A program made the translations under genes and the position numbers. Shown one piece after another: positions 25,554 to 37,633 of a stretch of 64,000 nt of DNA. Where the stretch lies: NCBI GenBank assembly GCA_034008185.1, contig CM067082.1, forward strand, positions 88,163,684 through 88,227,683, in the 5' to 3' direction. The stretch is from Gorsachius magnificus. Taxonomy: Eukaryota > Chordata > Aves > Pelecaniformes > Ardeidae. Each line of letters opens with the position of its first letter. Position 1 is the stretch's first letter. Below the pieces are notes generated by a model, which worked only from the letters and a program-made list of their open reading frames with translations, was not told the DNA's origin and made no database searches.

Positions 25554-28540
25554 TGGGTGTCATAAGTTTTTGAAAAGTCTAGATTAAGATTTGTGAACTT
25601 CTATTTTTGTGAACATTTTGCCCTGTATCCCATAGAAGAATGTATATTAGTAAATTTAAGTGGCTTCATAGAGACCTTTCAGTGATATTTGGGTACCAAA
25701 CATCCCGCTATGATCTTCAAAATCTTAGCAACAAACATCCATGTTTGAACATTGGCTCACAGAATTGAAAATGCAGAAAGCCACAGCAGAAACCACTATG
25801 TGACTGGGAAGAAACACTGCCTTCTTGTACATATGGAAACGGGCTGGGAGGAGCTAGAAGACACTGTGTTAATACAAATGAAGGAAAACTCCATTTGGCC
25901 GCAAAATTATCCTCATAAGTAATATTTCCTTCAAAGCAGAAACTTTCCCACAGCTGTTTTGGCCAGCTTGTGCTGCATTGCCATGTCTGTAAAATGTAAT
26001 TAAGGACTGCCTGGTTGGGGGAAATGAAGGATCTGATTAAAAGTTATAGAAAGGAATGGAGAGGGGGAGGCAGGTTTGGGGGGGTGCTAAGGGGGACGTG
26101 ATCCAGCAATATTGAAAATAGACAGTAAAGATACTTTCAGACGTGTAGCATTTTGTAATGGAACCAGCTTCTCTTCATGCTCCTCATACTCAGCAACAAG
26201 TTTTTTCTTAAAAAAAGGAAGTCTGGGGAGGTTTCCCCAAATTACCTGTGCAGTAACAGCAAAAGCCGTTGTTTCCCTGGATACCTTTGGACATGTTATT
26301 TGCCACTAATTTCTAATGTTGCTTTTCACAGCATTTTGGGACACCTGAAGCTTGTAATATTCATGCTGGTAGATGCAAACCACCTGTCTCCCTTTCAAAG
26401 AGTAAAGCTTTCACTCACAAACTCTCCCCCTCCTCTCCTCAGGCACTGAGGTGAATTTTCATCACCTGAGTTTTGCTTCTTTTTTTGGCTTTACAAGCTG
26501 AGTCATCTGTGACTGAGTGCCATCAAGTATCTCTTAAGCCTATTTCCACAGTAAGGAAATATTGGAAACAAAAACTGTTCAAGGAACACTCTCTGGTCCC
26601 CTTAGCAATGCAGAGCTTGATTCGCAGCAGTGGCAAACAGGGAAAATTCTGGCTGCAGTCTGTGGGAATTATGTTTGCTCAGCATCCCTGAAAAATCATA
26701 CTTTGGGTATCTTGGGTTGAAATCCACAAATGGATGCAGCAGCATATGCTTTTGAAAGTCCAGCCTTATGTGCATTTCAGACTGAAAATTTTCACACTGG
26801 TCTCTCCATAAAAAAACAATTTCTCCAGTTGGTTTTACAGTATCCTGTCAGATGTTTGGTACCTAGAGAAGTTGGAAAAAAAAAATCCACTGATTATAAT
26901 AGAATATTGGGTCGTTTATTTCTCTTGGAAAAGCATGTCGAAAAGATAACATTGAATGAATCTCAATGGGCAGTACGTATGTTTGGTAAAATCTATTTTA
27001 AAGATGGTTTTAATTGACAAGCCGATCACTATTTAAAAAAAGAATGAAAAACATATGAAGCCAGATGTCTTTGTTAAACTACTAAGTGTGAATTCATAGC
27101 TGGACATGGTGCCTGTGTATGCACAGTTCATTAACTGCACAGCAATTTGGTCCAAGGCATTTACAAGCTCTTCTGTAGAAACTTAAGGAGAAGGAACCTA
27201 TGAAATCTTCTGGATTTACAGAGCAGTGAGTGAAGCTTTTAAATACAGTCAACTGCTCAGGCTCAGACGAAACTCCTTCAAGTGTGTTTGTAAATCCACA
27301 TCCCCACTAGGTATGGAGAGAGAAGCTGTTGAGGTTCCTCTGGCAACATCTGTGGGATTTTCTGAGTCGCACAAGCCTTTCAATTGTGGGTCAAGGACTA
27401 AAGAGCGAATTGGCAGCAGACAGCAAGCAGAGGTTCTTCTTTGTCATCCTAAAAAAAAAAAAAACACAAGTGCAAAAATAACACCAGTGAGAAGTGAAGG
27501 CTACAAAAAATCACATGCTTGTAAGTCAGGAACGTGTAAGTAATTAGCAAGCCCTGCAACATTAACGGTACCAGGGTGTGTGTTTGTAGGGGTTTTTTTT
27601 TCTGTTTTAAAAGTAAAAAGCCATGCAGCCGTGACAAAGGTGCTAGTCCCCGGGATTGCTTGGTGCTGGTAGAGCATTTTGTGAGGCAGGGGGATGCCCG
27701 GGCTCCTCCAGCAGGACACAGAGGGCAGGTGAGCAGCAGCTACCCCTGGACTGCCACCCGCTCTCTGGGAGCAAATTTTGGAGCAAACACCAACCTCTAC
27801 ATGAAAAACGATGCAGAAGGAGCGGGCTGGACAAGGGGCCATCCCGCTCTCCCGCCCTCCCCTTCCTCAAGTGGTGCTTCACTGTGGAGTGCAAACTCAG
27901 ATGCAGCTGGGAAAAGCAGCTTAAACTTTGCCGCAGTGGTGGGTTTGAGCCCCCATGTGAGGGAGCTGGCAGCAGAGGGAACAGCACAAAACTCGGGTAC
28001 CGCCAGTGGTAGCACCGGGTTCGGCTCGACCCATGCAAGTACATGAAAAACCTGAAAGGGTTTTGCCAGGGCAGGAGAGCCAGGCTGCCCTACCAAGCTC
28101 TTCTGTAACACGGAGGGCTACCTTGTCCTTCTGAGGCAGGGTGCCGTAAGGACAAGGGCCGAGTGCTAAAAAAGTGAAGCCACGTCTGAACTGCATTGAA
28201 TGCATAGGCTTTTCATTTTTAAGGCACACAGCTGATCCCTGCTTTTGAAGACATTCCCATTGGTATGGCTGGAAATTGCTAAAAGCAGGTGTCCATCCCC
28301 TGATTTCGGAGTGTGCAGGGCTGACACGTTCTCAGTGAGCTGCAAACCCGTTCCTGTACCCACCGAACACAAGCACTGGACAGGTGTAACATCAGAAATC
28401 CCACGCTCAGTCCTCCTTTGATGAAATAGTCAGCATCCTTCTTGCTCAGCTATTGAAAACATCTTTGCTTGTTTACTACATCCATTGTTTCCTTTCATAG
28501 ATAGATCACATTCATTTAAACTATTTCAGAAATACTACAT
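25554..28540. other. Unique noncoding DNA
   Basis: A segment at 27640-28110 is G+C-richer and open in several frames on both strands at once, which argues against any one of them being coding. The A14 tract at 27451 is listed separately. Confidence 0.55.
27451..27464 (+). repeat. Poly-A tract (A14)
   Basis: Fourteen consecutive A residues within otherwise unique sequence. Confidence 0.92.
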
Positions 28541-29395
28541 TCATTTGAAGCTGAAACAGCTTCCATAAAGATTGCAGCTAGACCACACATTTACACACAG
28601 AAACCAGATTTGTACTTGGTGTGGATTGTCTGCATATTTACTACAATGCTCGTTTTCTTCTTTGAATAAAAGTGCAGATTTTTTTCCTCCCTTCTTTGCC
28701 AGCGCTATTAACCAGCCACATTCTTCCTCTTGGTTGTATAATCTGTGTCCTTCTCTGATCCTCTCCAAAGTAAACAAGTCATTTTTGACTCCAGGACACT
28801 GTGCCATGGCCGTCACAACCTTCCCTTTGCAATATCTGTGCTTTAAGTAAAGGCATTGACAGGTCTCCAAGATCAGATCCTTTTCAGCTGGGGTAGGTCT
28901 CCGTTGCTGTTGGGGAGTCACAGCGCTCCTGTTTACCCTTGCTAAGCTCCTACCCTTGTTCCTTAAGCACATGGTGGAGGTCTTCAGTGCCCAGGATGAC
29001 CATGTCCACACCGGAGGATGGACTTGCACCGTCATCCAGGGCAACACCAGAGGACCCACAGCAGGCGATACCACAGCCCTCCCTCCATCCCCGCCTTTGA
29101 TTTGGCAGCCTGGGAGAGGGGAAGGGCTCTCCTCCCCCCTCAGGGACCCTAGGGCTGGGAGCTGGGGGCTGGGGGCTTGTGCCTGGAGGGTGCTGGTGTT
29201 TGGGGAGTTGGGGAGTGTGCAAATGGTTATGGTCCTCTGAGCGCGCATCAGGCAAGCGAGCTGGGAGGTTTTGCAGGGGGATGCACAAGCTGGTTTTAAT
29301 GGACTTTGTGGAGCCTGAGAGCTGGCTCGGCTGCCTGTGTAAACACAGACAGTAATATCACTGATGTAAAACTCGTGTTGTGAGACAAGAATCAA
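28541..29395 (-). other. Unusually long open frame (284 codons), coding status unknown
   Basis: The longest stop-free frame in the window. It begins at a non-ATG codon (TTG at 29395); the first internal ATG is about 50 codons in. The N-terminal half is rich in S, P, T and A; the C-terminal half has charged and cysteine-containing segments such as LFTLERIREGHRLYNQEEE. No signal peptide, domain or known family is recognised. Local G+C is above the window average by eye, which lowers the stop-codon rate and makes a chance open frame more likely. It could be a chance frame, a decayed retrocopy or an undescribed exon. Confidence 0.12.
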
Positions 29396-29654
29396 ACTCT
29401 CTTTATTCCCCCTGTACCTTGTTCAAAGCTTTATCAGGCAGATGAATCAGATCTTGGTCTCCTAATGTCACAAGTGTAAAGTTTCGCTGAATCTCCCGCT
29501 GTTCCCCAGCATGGGCAGAGCAAGAAAGCAGAGTATCAGCTCTTGCCCACTCTTTCTTATACTTCCTTTGGGGTTGGAGGAGCCACCCAAATGCCATTTA
29601 TTCCCACTGCAGCCACCGCATGCCATGAATGGGCTTATAGTTGGAAGAAGAGAT

Positions 29655-30096
29655 CTACCTAGGGGAAGAGCGTGCAGCTTCTTGGGGCTGATTTGGGAAG
29701 TGCTGACGGTTTTCAGTCTGCACCTGCATCACTGACCGGATATTGGAGTCCCCATTGATCAGGTGCCAAGTGACCCCCTCATGTTGCTGATAGTCCTCGG
29801 ACTCCTGAAATCTGAGGAATTCGGGAACTTTCAGGGGCGATCTTAGTAGAATGGACTTCTGCATCCAAGAGGGGACACTCTGCCAGGAGGTACCATGATG
29901 TGTGACAGCAGATGAAGTAAAGAGAAATGTTCATTTCTGGGCCTTTTTCATAAATGAGCACATTTAAGGATGTCTTTTTAACTATGAGAAACCTTGCTTT
30001 GAGCTGTGCCACATTGCCCGCTCTTGTAGTCTTCCATGTGTCCTGTTCATTGATGGTTTTCTTCAGGAGTGGGTGACTCCCTTGCCCTACAGGGGC
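29655..30096 (-). other. Overlapping open frames, possible decayed coding remnant
   Basis: One frame is open from 30096 down to 29779 (106 codons with stop). A second frame, shifted by one base, is open from 29864 to 29655. The first has protein-like composition (LKARFLIVKKTSLNVLIYEK; YFICCHTSWYLLAECPLLDA), and the second continues leftwards with similar composition (LKVPEFLRFQESEDYQQHEG). A coding remnant with a frameshift near 29800-29860 would give this pattern. No family is recognised, and chance is still plausible. Confidence 0.12.
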
Positions 30097-31819
30097 TCAG
30101 CACCTTGCCTCCCATCAGCCTCCCACCAAGCAAAAGCCCCCACTGAAACTATATTCCAGCAGAGCTTGGACATCTCAACAAGGCCCCTGAGGGCTTTTTT
30201 TTGGAAGAACATTTTAGTTGTTATTTCTGAAGCACCAAGTGCCGTAGCAAAATTGTCCTCCTTTGACACCACTTTTGTGCAGGTTTACTGATATGGCTTG
30301 GTAACATTACTTCAGGTGAGGAAACCTAGTCCTAAACCTTGTGGGCGTGCTGTGGTGACCTGGGGTTATGGCTTACAGCTTAATTCATTGGAAGTCGATT
30401 ACAATTGTGGCTGTTAAAAAGGGAAACTAGGGGAGTGTTGTTGATATGGATCTTTTTTCAAGGACGGGGAAAAAAAGAAACATGTTTAAATGGTGTCATA
30501 CAGGTGGGTCTTAAAACAAAAGACATAATTTCCATTAGTAAAATACTCCATTTCTTCTCTGAAGATTGATGCTACAATTTGTGTAGCTCAAAGCCACTTG
30601 TGCCTTTCTCACTCTTTAGATAGATAGATAAAATTCCAATTCATTTCAATTGAAGGGTTTCTATTTAAGTGCTGTTGGTATAATCAGTCTATTAAAATGG
30701 GAGGTGTTAATTTTCCAGTAATCACTACACTTTCTTTCTCTTCCTATCTCCCAACTGAAAGGACAGCCTCATCCTGCATGGTTAAAATGTAGTAATGCAT
30801 TTAATGCCAGGCCATGATTTTAGACCTCCAGCTGTTTTACTGGTTGTGTAAGTAAAAATAAGATAATGTTATGCTTGGTAACCATGGTTTTTGTAGGCAT
30901 TCACATTTTACAAATCACTGCACAGTATGCAAACCATTATATATATTTAAAATGTTTAAAATCAAGCTACCAGGAGTCTACCACTTCCATTATTTAAGGA
31001 GGGGGACTGCTAGACTGTGAAGAGTGATATATTCTATCAAGCTACTCAGTGGAGTTATATTATCAGTGCAAATCATGTGAAAATATGTGCTTCAGCAAGA
31101 CAAGAAAGGAGTATTCTCTGCTATAAAAAGTGTGCTGTGGGAAGCTAGATGGAGTCATTGGTTTGGCGTAATATATGAGTAAAATCTTATTTGTTCAAAT
31201 AATAAAAGAGGGGGAAAACAGAGCGCAGAGGGAAGGCAACCATGAAGTATTTGTTTATTCTCTCCCTCTACAAAAACCTGCTTCTACTTCAAACAAAGGA
31301 ATCGAGTCTCATCTCCCGCAATTTTAGCCAGGTGTGATCTTCCTGATTTATACAGGCAGCAGCAAAAGCAAAACCAGGGTCATGAAGCAGCAGCTTATTG
31401 ATTTGTTCCATGTGTTCAGGCAGAAATATTATACTTCGCCAGCATGATCATAAGCATGTAGTTAAATCCAAGTAAACCTTAACTGGGATATTTCTTTGTA
31501 AGAAAACACTGGTAAGTAGAGCTCTTGACAGCTACATTTTCAAGAGCATCTGCTTTCAGAAACAGCAGCCATTCAGAACAAATGTTTTTGGAGGCAGATT
31601 GTGTTGCTCTGATTAGGAGTACAGGCAAAGATAATGGATAGTATTCGGCTGCACCTGAAATTGCCTTTAAAGTTCAGTATGAAATTTGTAGCTGGAGTGG
31701 GAAAAAAAATGGCCTCTGCTTGTGCTGTAATTTTTCAGAGAACACACATGTAGCACCCTGGACAGTTAGAGCTCTCAATTTTAATTAAAAAATGGTAAGT
31801 ATTATACACTACAGTCAGA
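30097..31819. other. AT-rich unique noncoding DNA
   Basis: Long open frames are absent. Many TAAT and TTTAA stretches occur (for example 30640-30720 and 30930-30970). No repeat family is recognised. Confidence 0.6.
30617..30630 (+). repeat. Short (TAGA)n tract
   Basis: About three and a half TAGA units, below the usual length for a variable microsatellite. Confidence 0.8.
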
Positions 31820-31971
31820 CCTGATTAATCAGGGTGGAGCTGGTTTATGTGTATGTCTGGGAATACAAATGCTTTGGGTATTAATCAGGCTTGCTGTATT
31901 TATTTATTTTAGATATTTATTCAGATTGACCCCTGTTTGCCAACCTCCAGCATTCAAAACCATTAATCAGG
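31820..31971 (+). promoter_or_regulatory. Three TTAATCAGG motifs
   Basis: TTAATCAGG occurs at 31825-31833, 31881-31889 and 31963-31971. The first lies inside the perfect 14-bp palindrome CCTGATTAATCAGG (31820-31833). TAATC cores are bound by K50 homeodomains (OTX, PITX), although their preferred site is TAATCC. Function is uncertain. Confidence 0.25.
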
Positions 31972-31994
31972 CCAAAATCACAGCACTGGCTTAC

Positions 31995-32038
31995 AAAAAA
32001 AAAAAAAAAAAAAAAGAGAGGAAAGAAAGGGAAAAAAA
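31995..32038 (+). repeat. Poly-A (A21) and purine tract
   Basis: Twenty-one A residues followed by GAGAGGAAAGAAAGGG and another A run, all purine on this strand to 32038. It lies just downstream of three repeated TTAATCAGG motifs. No retroposon body is recognised. Confidence 0.93.
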
Positions 32039-33690
32039 TGTTCTTTTTCAACCATGGTCTTTGTGGCCTTTGTTCTTTTCATTTTTAGGTTAACTTCAGA
32101 GCTCGCTCTTCACCACTGAAAGGAATAGAAACCAACTTGTACCCCTCCACCCTCCAATAAAAAAAAAAACCACTCTGAAGTTTAAGACAATAACCCACCT
32201 TCATGAACAGGAGTGGTAATTAAAACTTCAAATACAGCAAGAAGAGCCTACGAGAGCAGTGGCAACACTAGCTTTAATAGGCATCTCCTGATCCATGCCC
32301 AGAAGGTCCCCCAAAGGTTATTGTAGACCAAGAGCTCAAAGCATGTATTCTGCCAACAGTGCTCTGCATTCCCTGCTTGAAGGTAGTTTTCAGCAATGTA
32401 AAGAGCCCATTTGCTTAGCTTTAAATCAGGAAAATCCCCAACTGCTGCTCTTCATCAGAGCAGGAGTTTCAGCCCCGCATCCCGTTCCTCTTTCCATTTC
32501 CTTGGGAAATGAAAGATGGGCAGGAGACAAAGAGCTCTCCTGAACTGCTCCTGCCTCTGGTGTGGTCTGTAGGCTGTCTCCTTCCCCCAACATGGAATAT
32601 CTGACATAGGAAAGAAGTGTTTCAGCAGCCTGAGCCAAAACGGGAGAAGGAGTGGATTTAGTCTGACACAACAAAGTAGAAACAGGCAGAACCAATTTCC
32701 GTCAGAAATGACCACAGTGGTCCCATATCATTGGGGGGTTTTGTTATTTGCTTCCCTGGATTAGCGCATTCAACTATCAAGACAAGCATCTTGAAATATT
32801 TTTTCTTCACAGTGGACAATCTAGAAGTCTCACAAAAGGAGAACCACATATACGGCTGAATTCTAATTCTGACTTTCTCTGTGTTTTGGCCACAAAATAA
32901 TAATTTCACAAATCGCACCCTATTAATTCTGCTGGAAATATCTTAGAAATGCTTTAATGATTATTTTCACACGCTACACCTGTGAAAACCTGCTATACAA
33001 GTGTTATTTCCTTTTAAGAGACATCTGACAACTTTGCTCAACAAATGCACCCACACAGAGCGGGATTTTATATTTGCTACTTGTAGAGTCATAGCTGCGT
33101 CTTTATGCTTGTTCAGTGTCTTGCAAATGTAAAAAAGCAAAAGTACTGTCATTAAAGTTCAACCTCTCAGACAAATAACATCTGCTAACAAGATGTCCCT
33201 ACGTTGCAGATGGGCACCCGCTTCCAAACGCAAACTACCATTGTAAAATATGTGTATATTCAGAAGTTAATGAAAATGTGGTCTTCTCTGTCTGTTTTAA
33301 CTTCAACAGGGACCACTTGAGGTTTCCATCTGATGAAACAATGTGGTCTTATCACATTGTACTTGCTGTGTTCCAGAGTGAAAGGCTTTTATGTGCCTGA
33401 AGAAAGTGAGGAATAAAAATGCACACGCTGTTTCAGAGACCAGAAAGATAGGTCTGAGCTATAAAGGACTCAGATTTGAATCCAGTCTTTTACTGGCCCA
33501 CAACTCATCACCAGCAATCAGAATAGCTTATGTCATCAACCTCTTTAATTAAAAAAATAAAATTGAAAGGCTGGCTTATCTTCCTGACTTCCCATCCTGG
33601 GAAATCTAGGCAAACTTCAGAGCCCCCAGAAGACCTCTAAGGACTCCTCCAGGGCTGCTGCAGATGAAGAACCTCTGTAGCTCAGCAGCT
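32039..33690. other. Unique noncoding DNA
   Basis: Short overlapping open frames at 32295-32918 have no domain. AT-rich sequence follows up to the CR1 boundary at 33691. Confidence 0.6.
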
Positions 33691-34206
33691 TAGAATAGAA
33701 TTGTCATAGAATCACCTCGGTTGGAAAAGACCTTTAAGATCATCGAGTCCAACCGTTAACCTAGCACTGCCATCCCACCACTAAACCATGTCCCTAAGCA
33801 CCTCATCTATCCTTCTTTTAAATACCTCCAGGGATGAGGACTCCACCACCTCCCTGGGCAGCCCATTCCAGAGCCTGACAACCCTCTCGGTGAAGAAGTT
33901 TTTCCTAATGTCTAGCCTAAACCTGCCCTGGCGCAGCTTCAAGCCATTCCCCCTCGTCCTATCATCTGTTACCAGGGAGAAGAGGCCGACCCCCACCTCG
34001 CTACAGCCTCCTTTCAGGCAGTTCTAGAGGGCGATCAGGTCTCCCCTCAGCCTCCTCTTCTCCAGACTAAACAACCCCAGTTCCCTCAGCCACTCCTCGT
34101 ATGACTTGTGTTCCAGACGCCTCACCAGCTTGGTTGCTCTCCTCTGGACCTGCTCCAGCAAGGCAACATCTTTCTTGTAGTGAGGGGCCCAAAACTGAAC
34201 ACAGTG
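33691..34206 (-). mobile_element. CR1 LINE, 5'-truncated (antisense)
   Basis: A roughly 515-bp CR1 copy on the minus strand. At the left is the 3' terminus in reverse: 'TCATAGAATCACC' followed by 'GGTTGGAAAAGACCTTTAAG'. Next comes the short 3'UTR, then the C-terminal part of ORF2 reading leftwards from 34206. Similarity ends at about 34206, after 'CCCAAAACTGAACACAGTG', where the family consensus would continue into the reverse-transcriptase region. The clean match over several hundred bases suggests a fairly young copy within the bird lineage. It is the longest clearly identified interspersed repeat in the window. Confidence 0.95.
33781..34206 (-). pseudogene. CR1 ORF2 C-terminal fragment, interrupted by a stop
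   Basis: This is the decayed coding part of the CR1 copy at 33691-34206. In one frame it reads through residues typical of the ORF2 C-terminus, including '[14 protein letters not shown]' and '[12 protein letters not shown]', and ends with LRDMV and a TAG at 33781-33783. One in-frame TAG at 34024-34026 splits the frame; otherwise the frame is intact for about 425 bp, with no frameshift seen. The endonuclease domain and the catalytic reverse-transcriptase motifs are missing because of 5' truncation. The fragment has no predicted activity. The intact frame either side of one stop argues for modest age. Confidence 0.9.
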
Positions 34207-36752
34207 TAAAGGATTTCTATGAAAAAGATGAAACAACCCTTCTTTTGCCACCTGCCCATCTTTATGAAATCCTCACAATGGCTGATTGTATTATTTAATT
34301 GCACTCACATTCAACAGGTTTGGATGCTACATGTAATATCTTACTATCAGTCTGGCGACTTGTAGCTTTTTAACTTTGCCCATTGCTGATTCATCAGCTG
34401 TCTGAAACAGTCAGGTCTGCTTTGGTTTTTGTGACTTCAGCGCTAAAAACTGGATACTTTCTACATACTGAGATTTACCAAACAGCAATACCATCCCCAA
34501 ATGCAGGGGGATGCAGGGGGAAACAGAGGATGTTTTTAATCCTGAATTTCCTTTTCTTTTCTTTTTTAATTATCAAGAACATAGAGAAAATCCTTCACTA
34601 CCAAACCTATGTTACGCATAAGTAGAGGAAATGAGCATACCACAAAATCCTAATACCCTAATGACCTAGTTGCCCTGGGTAGTACCCCACTCCAGAAAGG
34701 AGAAATGCTCTAACACAGAAAGGGAAAAGACAACAGGGTGCTTTTCCCTGCCTGATAGGTCCTGGTATCCCACAACGCTTGAAAGGATTTGTCTGGGCGA
34801 GAGGGATGGAGCTGAAGATCAGCTGGCCTATGTGAGATGATTCCAAGGCAGTTTGGGAACATCTTCACCCAACGCACTTAGTAAATTGCACATGGCCAGA
34901 ACCTGTGACTTTTTTTTTTAATCTATAGCCGTTGTGAGGTTGTTTATTCCAAAATACAGGGAGGAAGTAGAAGTGTGTCCTGAATAAATCATAATATGGG
35001 TCTTGAAATATAAAATATAACGAGCTCCACACTTCTTTCAGATACACCCACTTTCTTCTTTGTAGGTCACCAAACCCACAAGAGGAGTTAGTTTTAACCC
35101 TCTGTCAGTGTTCAGCTGGCATCCCCAGCAGAACGCTATGCGGTCCCTCGGGCACAGGAGTCCCCTGGGGTAAGGTAATTTTTAGCCAGGGAAAGCTCAG
35201 CAGAAGTATTCAAATAGCACAGACTTGCCCAGTGGGGAACCTCGCTCTTTGCGTGGAAGGCTCCTGGAAGACACGGCTAACTGGGTGAGTGAGAGTTACC
35301 TCATTCCTGATCTGGGAAAGATTTGCTAATAAGTGAGAACCAACATGAGTTATGTGGTGGTAGCGATGGGATCTCCCAGTAGGCTTGAACAGGTCCCTTC
35401 CTTGCATGCGTGCCCTGGTCAGTAGGGAATGGCTTACTCACTGCAGCCTCCAGCAGCACATAGACCATGGGTCTCAACCTCCCCACTCTCCCACCTGGGC
35501 CCTGAAAGAAGAAGAACTGTTACCTGCTCTGACCTCAGGAGCATCCCTAATGTGAGGTTTGTGAGGAAACCAAGACAGCAATGCAGCATAGTGGCATCTG
35601 ACTAAAGAACTAAGTGGCCTTGTACGGAGCTGCAGAGATCTCTCCTTCCAGCATCGTGCTTTGGTCATGATACCGGACCTGGTGACATTGCTGCAGCTGA
35701 TCAGCAGCATTTGGGCACCAGGGCCAGTCTGCGCTCCACCACCCTCCACCTAGCAAGGCTGCAAGGTGTGACTGTGGGGACACTGCTCATCCCTCAGTTA
35801 TTGCCATCTTCAAACTGCAAGGCATCGGAAAATGATCTCTCGGATCCTTGGTGAAGTCATTGTCATGCTCTGAAGATGTTTTAATGACAGATTTTCCCCA
35901 CAATATTCTGCTATATTCTAATTGTTGTTAGTTTTGCAGTCCTGGATATTTTGTAAGGCTTTCTGTAAAAGTCACCACCAGGTAAAATTTCAAGCAAAGT
36001 CTTCAGTAGTCCACACCACCCCATCTTGTGGGCAGACCTCCATCTCAGGCACTGCAGGCAGTTGAGAGGGGGCATGGGGGGGGCTGTCAGTGCCCACCCA
36101 CGGGCTGCTGAACCACAGCTCTGCAAGACAGTGCCCATCTGTAAGGTGCTGCTGTGGGTTTCCCACCAGATCGGTGGTTTATTACCCTGGCTTGCAGCTG
36201 CTCTGCAGAAATAGGTCAGCCTCAGGAATAAGCTTTGCCTTCCCTTGCTTGGCATTAGAACTAGCCAAGAGGAAAAGAGGCTGCTTGCAGGGTCCTTGTC
36301 CAGGGACTATTAAACTCCTGAACAACGGGTTGCCTCTGTCAGCGTCTCCTAAAGAGGGAAACATCCTTAAAGTCAGCACCTATGTATTTTCATTCTATTA
36401 GATTTAGGTATACGTCCCATAGTGGTGAGATATTTTCCGCATTTATACTTGCTCAGTCCCTATTGAATTCATTCTGCTCTGAGCGAGGGAGACATTTGTT
36501 GGTCATTCTTGGGTAGCACTTCACTTAAGGGACACCTAGGCAGCCCCCATCTCTGCCTTCCATCCACTTTTTGGATGGAAACTCCCATGCTGAGGGAGCA
36601 TAAGGGTAGCACTGATGCCAGACATGCCAAAATGGGAGCAAGAGGGGTAGAGCCTGTGCACAGCCTTACCTTCCCCGCATCCAGCAAAGGTCACTCTGAA
36701 GTGAAGAACCTCAAGAGGTCTTGGAGGAGGCTGTTTTGGCCCATGCTGCACA
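34207..36752. other. Unique noncoding DNA
   Basis: AT-rich to about 35000, then more balanced. Only short frames occur, overlapping on both strands. The 10-bp duplication at 34501 is listed separately. Confidence 0.6.
34501..34520 (+). repeat. 10-bp tandem duplication
   Basis: ATGCAGGGGG is repeated twice in a row. Confidence 0.9.
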
Positions 36753-36792
36753 CACGCTCGGCAGCCGGCTGCGTGCGCTGCGGCACGGCGTG
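36753..36792. other. Local CpG cluster
   Basis: Eight CpG dinucleotides fall within about 40 bp (from ACGCTCGGCAGCCGGCTGCG onward). This contrasts with the CpG depletion elsewhere in the window. It is too small to call a CpG island, and no gene start is recognised nearby. Confidence 0.5.
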
Positions 36793-37547
36793 CCCACTCC
36801 ACACAGGAGCCAGCACTCTGGAAAAGCTGCTGCCCACTGGGGCATTCCTCCAGCTTCCCAAGTGAGTCCTGCAGCAAGCTGTGTTCTCATTTTCTTCTGG
36901 TTTTCTCAGTCCACCAGCTCAGCAACTGCAGCTGACACCCCAATGCCAACCACCTCCCCTCTCTCCTTACCCACCATGTATTTGCACCTTGAAAGTGTGC
37001 TTAGCCCAGATTTCAAAGTGGGGTTGGAGGTTAAAGTAAAAGGGAGCTACAGTGTAACACCAGCCATGCCAACTTCAGATCAAAGTCTCATGTCAGCCGT
37101 GCCTACCATCAGCCAAAAGAAAAAAAAAAATAATAATAACCCATAAAACTGGCAAGAAGAGCAAAACAAAGCACTGAAATCAAGGATATGAAACTTAGCT
37201 TTGACAAAAAGATTTATCCATCCCTCATGCCCTTTCCATGCCATTATACCTCACCTGATGACTGCAGCACAGAAAGCTTGCAAAGTTTTCATTATTGCCT
37301 TTATTTTTTTTTCCCCCTCATTCCTCTGCGCATCTGCATTGTGGTTAAAATCACTGAAAAATATTAGGATAAAAGCCTTTTCCTGTTATCTGGAATAGCT
37401 GGAGAAAGACACAGGGAAAGTCTTACAGGAAACATTCTTCTTTTAAGACTTCCAGACCGAGAAATCAGGGTAATTTCCCATTTTTTGAGAGTTTATCCAA
37501 ACAAACCCTTTTTGCACATTTAGCTCCCGCAGGCACTTAGGCAGTAA
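36793..37547. other. Unique noncoding DNA
   Basis: G+C content falls away from the CpG cluster at 36753. A short A-rich and TAA repeat sits at 37119-37140. Nothing else is recognised. Confidence 0.55.
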
Positions 37548-37633
37548 GGGCCTGATCGTCAGCTGGTGTAAACTGGCTTCACCCCATGAATTTTTAAGGA
37601 GCTAATCCAGTTCCCCTCGGCTGAGGATCCGTC
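37548..37633. repeat. Palindromic archosaur-type repeat (MITE-like)
   Basis: An imperfect inverted repeat. The left arm begins 'GGGCCTGATCGTCAGCTGGT' and continues 'GTAAACTGGCTTCACC'. The right arm, read in reverse complement, gives 'GGATCCTCAGCCGAGGGGAA' then 'CTGGATTAGC'. The two arms align over about 30 bases with several mismatches. The form 'gggccagatcctcagctggtgtaaa' is a recurrent non-autonomous palindromic repeat in reptile and bird genomes. No transposase is present. Confidence 0.62.

Noticed and set aside
25981..26015. 'CCATGTCTGTAAAATGTAATT' as a MIR fragment
   Set aside because: A single short phrase without the diagnostic core nearby.
27576..28111. Several 100-156 codon frames on both strands as a gene
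   Set aside because: Four or more frames are open at once because the patch is G+C-rich; none has a domain.
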